Shown piece by piece: positions 59,431 through 64,000 of a stretch of DNA of 64,000 nucleotides (position 1 is the first letter of the stretch; the number at the start of each line of letters is the position of its first letter). The stretch is from Lotus japonicus (taxonomy: Eukaryota; Streptophyta; Magnoliopsida; Fabales; Fabaceae). Below the pieces are notes generated by a model that ran no database searches, had not been told where the DNA came from, and saw only the letters and a program-made list of their open reading frames with translations. Both the position numbers and the translations under genes were made by a program. The DNA lies in NCBI RefSeq assembly GCF_012489685.1, contig NC_080046.1:63069984-63133983 (forward strand), in the 5' to 3' direction.

Positions 59431-61430
59431 GTAGAACTTGTGCCATAAACTATAGTATATACCGCCAACTGTGTACCAAACTTTGAATACTTTTTAATTA
59501 TTTTTCACTTTTGACATAGCCACTAGCCAGCCAACAGTTTTGGCTTCTCTTGTGATTATTTCATGTTTGACTGAACCATGTGCTGCAATTGTCGTCATGC
59601 AAAATCACTTTTGACACAATTCACTTTATAAAACTAGCTTAAATTCAACATTTTCTTATAGAGTCAGATTAGCTCTCTATTTATCATCATCAAGCATGAC
59701 TACAGTGAGTTCAGTTTGGATCTTAGTGACTTTCAGGTCATATTTGAATGTAATCTATGTCTAGTTAGAACCAAATCTTATTAAAAGCCCAGGTGTATAT
59801 TTCAATAATTAATTTACTATCCCTGGCCTACCCTATCTAACTGATTCTTCTACTAGATCTTAAAAGTGCTCAGTACATTACAATATCATTCTTTGCAGTA
59901 ATATTAAATTCCAGCAATTGTTACTCCATTAAAAAATGTTAGATACTGATATTATTATAATGATTTACTTTTTTTTATAGCCATAATTCTTTGCATAATT
60001 AATAGCATCATTAATGTCCAACGTTTTCTAAACCAAGAAAGGTGTCCACCCCACTTGCCCTGCTTGGAATGTGGTCCCATCAATAATGGACTGATTCCTA
60101 CTTGGGCTTCATATTCAAATGTACTATCTTTGACACAATTTAAAACTTTCAAATGTTTATCTTTCTTAAGGGATACTCCAATAATTTTAAATTCATCACC
60201 TTGTAGAATACCAATATCTTGAAGCAATATTCAAAGGGGAAAAAATGTTGACCATATATCCCATTTCAAGTGATAGCAGATATTTTGTTCACAATTCCTA
60301 TAGGTGCTTCGAAATCTTTCCCATTATGACTAAATCTAGATTCATATCAGCATCGGTTGATAATATTATTCATTTTGAAATAAAAAATGAATATAATTCT
60401 TATAATCATTAGTACGTACCAAAATTGATTCATATTGCACTAAACTGACTGACATTTGAGTACATGCTGCATCTTTCACTGTAGAAGGGGACATATTATT
60501 GACATCTCCTGCACTATGGCAGAATCCTGTGCTGCATGCTAGTGTACATAAACACTTGAGTCGAAGTAATTTTGCCACATGTAGATGTGTCATGTGTGCA
60601 AGAGAGACAAAAGAAATTGTAGAAAAATATATTAGAGAATGGTAATGTCAATCTGAATGACATAGAATTGGAGATTTGACTTGAAATACTTAATTAATGT
60701 TTATTGTAGGTCCATTTTCACTAACACACATGATATTGAAATGATTAGCAAACATGTATTATGATTAAAACAAAACTGTTAATGGGTTTATTCTGTTTAT
60801 GTCACCCAAAACATGTCCAAGAAAAAATCCATAGGGCTGCTGTGTTGCTTTCTTGCTCTGCCCCCTGGCTTTGAAAAATGGCAAACAAAGAGGGTGAAAA
60901 CAGAAACATTTGGTCAACATGTTTCATTCCTTGTTCGTCTCTCTCTTACATTGTTTATGTTTTTCTTTAGGGGTTTAAAGGGACAATTATAACTAAACCC
61001 TTTTGATTACTAATAATCATGATTAGTGACACTCTCAACCTTGCTTTGTCTTTAATTAGTCGTATTCATGCTACAGAACAAAATGATTAAGAGATGGGTT
61101 CCACACTATTATTCCGTTTGGTTTGCCTCCCTTTCTGGTGCTGGATTGTTCTTAATTTTGTCTACCATCCCCTTTCATAGTACAAATTAACAAGTTGTTT
61201 AATTTTAATAATTTAACATATATGTTTTCTAATTTGCAAATTTGCCTCAACTCTTGTTATCTCCATCTCATGTTCAGTGCAATTAAAGTACCAATGAGCT
61301 TGATTAATCATTTGTGTTCTCCCCTTCAGAATATCATCAATTTTTCCATGATATGACAAGGGACGGACCGAAGTGTATTACAACCGTTCACGATATTTAG
61401 ACCCCGCAGTTTTGACATATCAACGACAGT
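59431..61430. other. Long gene-poor region, one possible coding relic
   Basis: AT-rich, mostly featureless. On the minus strand 60227-59955 has a coding-like stretch (GDEFKIIGVSLKKD, LLMGPHSKQGKWGG) that changes frame near its end, without a start codon or splice context. I do not recognise the family; it is likely a pseudogene scrap. Nothing else supported. Confidence 0.35.
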
Positions 61431-61432
61431 AA

Positions 61433-61639
61433 CCCCTAATGTGCACCATTTTTTAAGTTGTGTAATTTTACACAAATTGCATTAACCTGCTATAATAGGT
61501 CAACATTTATTTTTTAAAAAAATTTAACATACAATAAATTTTTAATGAATTTTTAAAAAAAAATGTGTTGAACTGCTACAACTAATCAAAGCAAGTGGTG
61601 TAAAATTGCACCACTGTAAAAGTGGTGCATATTAGGGAG
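61433..61639. repeat. Imperfect inverted repeat, MITE-like
   Basis: CCCTAATGTGCACCATTTTT at the left and the reverse complement of the right end, CCCTAATATGCACCACTTTT, face each other; both continue into GTAATTTTACAC or GCAATTTTACACC. The size is about 205 bases. No target duplication is clear. It looks like an old MITE. Confidence 0.5.
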
Positions 61640-61898
61640 AATCGCCGACATACACAATAGCCATTAAATATGAAGGATAAAAAGAATTAGGTTTTTGAAA
61701 TCCATAAAATGAATGTTTTTCAACTTTGTGGCGGTCAGGTCAATGATTTGAAACCGTAAAAAATCTTTTTTTTTCATTTTCAATTTTTTTTTTTAGATTG
61801 TAGGATTTTTTTACCAGCACAATCTACGTATAATTTAATTGTGGTTGATATTGTCTTGAGGTCAATCGACGATCCTTGAACAAAAGATTTTGTTCGGA

Positions 61899-62043
61899 AG
61901 GGTTAGTTCAAGTGGTAAGAGTTAAGGGACATAAGAGTTGAGTCATATGAAAAGTGAAGGGTTCAGAGCTCGAACCTTAAGAAGAGACTAATTTACTAAC
62001 ATTACTAATAACTACTCACATTTGCCTATAAATAAAAAATAAA
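61899..62043 (+). mobile_element. SINE-like element 1
   Basis: GGTTAGTTCAAGTGGTAAGAG resembles a pol III A box (TAGTTCAAGTGG). GGGTTCAGAGCTCGAACC about 60 bases later resembles a B box. The 3' end is CATTTGCCTATAAATAAAAAA, an A-rich tail. A second, diverged copy of the same pattern follows at 62117. It is probably a tRNA-derived SINE, partly decayed. Confidence 0.45.
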
Positions 62044-62116
62044 ATTGGTCGCTAATTCCATACCAAGAATTTTGTATGGATCAATTTCAATATCAAAAGC
62101 AACAAATCATTCTCTT

Positions 62117-62275
62117 GGGGGATGAGTAACTCATTTGATTGAACTAAGGGTAATTATAAGTGAGAGATTAGGGTTCGAACTTCGAATCATAATGAGAAAT
62201 AATTTGTACAATATTAATTTCCTACCAACTAACATTTGTCTATAAAAAAAACTAACATTTATCTATTAAAAAAAT
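62117..62275 (+). mobile_element. SINE-like element 2
   Basis: It resembles element 1: GATGAGTAACTCATTTGATTG at the start, GGGTTCGAACTTCGAATC as B-box-like word, and AACATTTGTCTATAAAAAAA near the end. The A box is degenerate. It could be the same family inserted twice or a local duplication. Confidence 0.4.
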
Positions 62276-62984
62276 AAACATTCTCCTGAAAAAATAAAAG
62301 AAAAGTATACATACTGTGATTTTGATACCTAATTTTGTTCATTGCTACCTGACAAAGAACTCACGAGTGGAAAAGAAACTACTATGACTACTATCTCATT
62401 CTTAGTGGACATATCAGAGTCACAAATTCCGCAAGATCCTCGAAATTATTGCACGTAGAAAAGGACCCTTCAATTATAACATGTCCTTTTTTATCATCTG
62501 TACAACAATCAATCAATTTCTTCCAGAAATTGTGTGAATAACATATTGTGTGATGGCATTTATCATCTTCTCCTTGTAATTACTAAATAACATATAATTA
62601 TAGCACTTTTATGTGAGTAAATACTAAACATTGATATCAATCAACCGAAAACCTTGATCGACACCTGTAATTAGGTTTCACTTAACTTGGTTAATTTAAA
62701 GCCAAAATTCCATTTGAATGATTGTGAAAATTCATGTTTACACAATGTTAAGCGTGACTTAACAGAAGTTAACTCATGAAAATTAAAGTGATCCAATTTC
62801 CACATTCTAAGTTGAATGTGACGGTGAGAGTGGGTGGAGGGTGACAGGGAGAGTCCCATTCCATTCATATTCCAACCCAGCCATTGCCAAGGCGTCGCAT
62901 CATATAGGGAAACTACGAAATCAAGAGATGGAAAATTCCCAGGGACCCTCAAATCTAATTAGCAATGAGCTGTTGCTTTTTTCA

Positions 62985-63017
62985 CCTTTCTCTTTCTTTC
63001 TTTCTTTCTTTCTTTGC
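62985..63017. repeat. (TTTC)n microsatellite
   Basis: Six to seven TTTC units in a row within intergenic DNA. Confidence 0.85.
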
Positions 63018-64000
63018 AATCACCCAAAATTAAATAGAACCATGACCCAGTCACCAGCAGAAAGTGACCAACATACATACATGACTTGAAATTAATAAAA
63101 TGTTTGAAAAATATATGTATATATTCAAAAGTTAGATAGCTAGCTGTTGATGATTCATGCAACATTAATTTAAAAGTGTATGTCACCTTATCCTCCTCCT
63201 GCACCCAGCCACCCACTGCCCCTTTTCACTACTTTCCCCCTCACAATTTCACCTTTTTTTTGTGTCATTTAAGGAAAATCTTAGTTACTAATTAATTTAT
63301 CATATAAGGTTTGTTTAATTATCGTATACATGCCTTGCACGGTTGTGTACTTGTGTTGATTGAATTTTTAAAATTTCTTTTATAGTATACTAATTCTGAA
63401 TTATTAAAAAGAAACGATGGTTAACAAAAATAAAATAAAATAAGAGGATATATATGGGGGAAAATAAGAATGCGATGGATGCATGATAGGTTAGCTAGTT
63501 GTCGCCTTTGGTGAATGCTAATTATTAAGGACCCACTAGTTGTTGAGTTACCATCTACTACTCTTGCTTCATTTCTTAAATCAATTAATATTAATGGCCC
63601 ATACAAGAATTTGGATTGTCTCCTGAACTTGACTGATCCTATATATTCTTTCATTTATATTAAATTTACACAAATCAAAATCTTCTACTCTATCAGAACC
63701 CAATATATATACGAATCTGTATTTTTTGTTTGCACGTGTAAATGGTTTCCTTCACTTGCATCCATCAAATAAGTTTTTCCCTATATAATTCATGCAGTAA
63801 GAAATTCATACCCGACATTACAAAAAAAGAGAGTCTGTGTTTTAGCATATCAGATTGATTGTCGGTAATATATGTCGGCCAAATCAAGGTAAATCATCAA
63901 AATTCAAATTTGTTTTACTTATAACTAATAGCGTAGTTCAGGCAGATGCTAATTAACATTCACTTATCACCCATTAGTGTTGGTTTGCACGACAATCAAG
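63018..64000. other. Right end of the window, no gene seen
   Basis: AT-rich intergenic sequence with one more CACGTG (63735-63740). Short open frames only. A gene may start beyond the right edge. Confidence 0.4.

Overview
This is plant nuclear DNA from a dicot. It has AT-rich intergenic sequence, short exons with GT-AG introns, and many nested transposable elements. The gene set and several miniature elements look leguminous (Fabaceae; Lotus japonicus is my best guess, not proven). I rebuilt exon structures by splice sites, reading frame and comparison with plant families I know; coordinates for spliced genes run from start to stop codon, introns included.

Layout: 1-599 (-) 5' end of the nucleoporin NDC1 gene, running off the left edge. 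1080-2745 degenerate tandem repeats in front of a GDSL esterase gene (2844-4596, +). 4876-8483 (-) tonoplast inositol transporter INT1. 9672-10781 (+) intronless mitochondrial PPR gene. 11157-21540 a diverged tandem duplication whose second copy holds a non-autonomous LTR retrotransposon (12958-17533, -, itself containing a solo LTR at 14485-16272) and a frameshifted LINE (about 18000-21480, +). 21836-25952 (-) ERD4/CSC1-type channel, with a G-box cluster about 2 kb upstream. 29535-34734 (-) hydroxyproline O-galactosyltransferase. 35697-38426 (-) a GDSL pseudogene, missing one exon and split right behind its start codon by a Stowaway-like MITE. 39827-42184 a Helitron with internal tandem repeats. 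43385-45280 a LINE tail split by a long-TIR Mutator-like element. 45557-45778 (+) UBL5/Hub1. 47668-50177 (-) an NPH3-family BTB protein. 51335-56646 (+) HEMERA/pTAC12. 56650-64000 gene-poor DNA with hAT-like, Harbinger-like, SINE-like and other inverted-repeat elements.

The genes do not form a pathway or operon; each has its own housekeeping, signalling or stress role. The most unusual material is the transposon history: several elements have intact target-site duplications, so insertion order and effects on host genes can be read directly. I found no rRNA, tRNA or CRISPR sequence and no clear microRNA hairpin.
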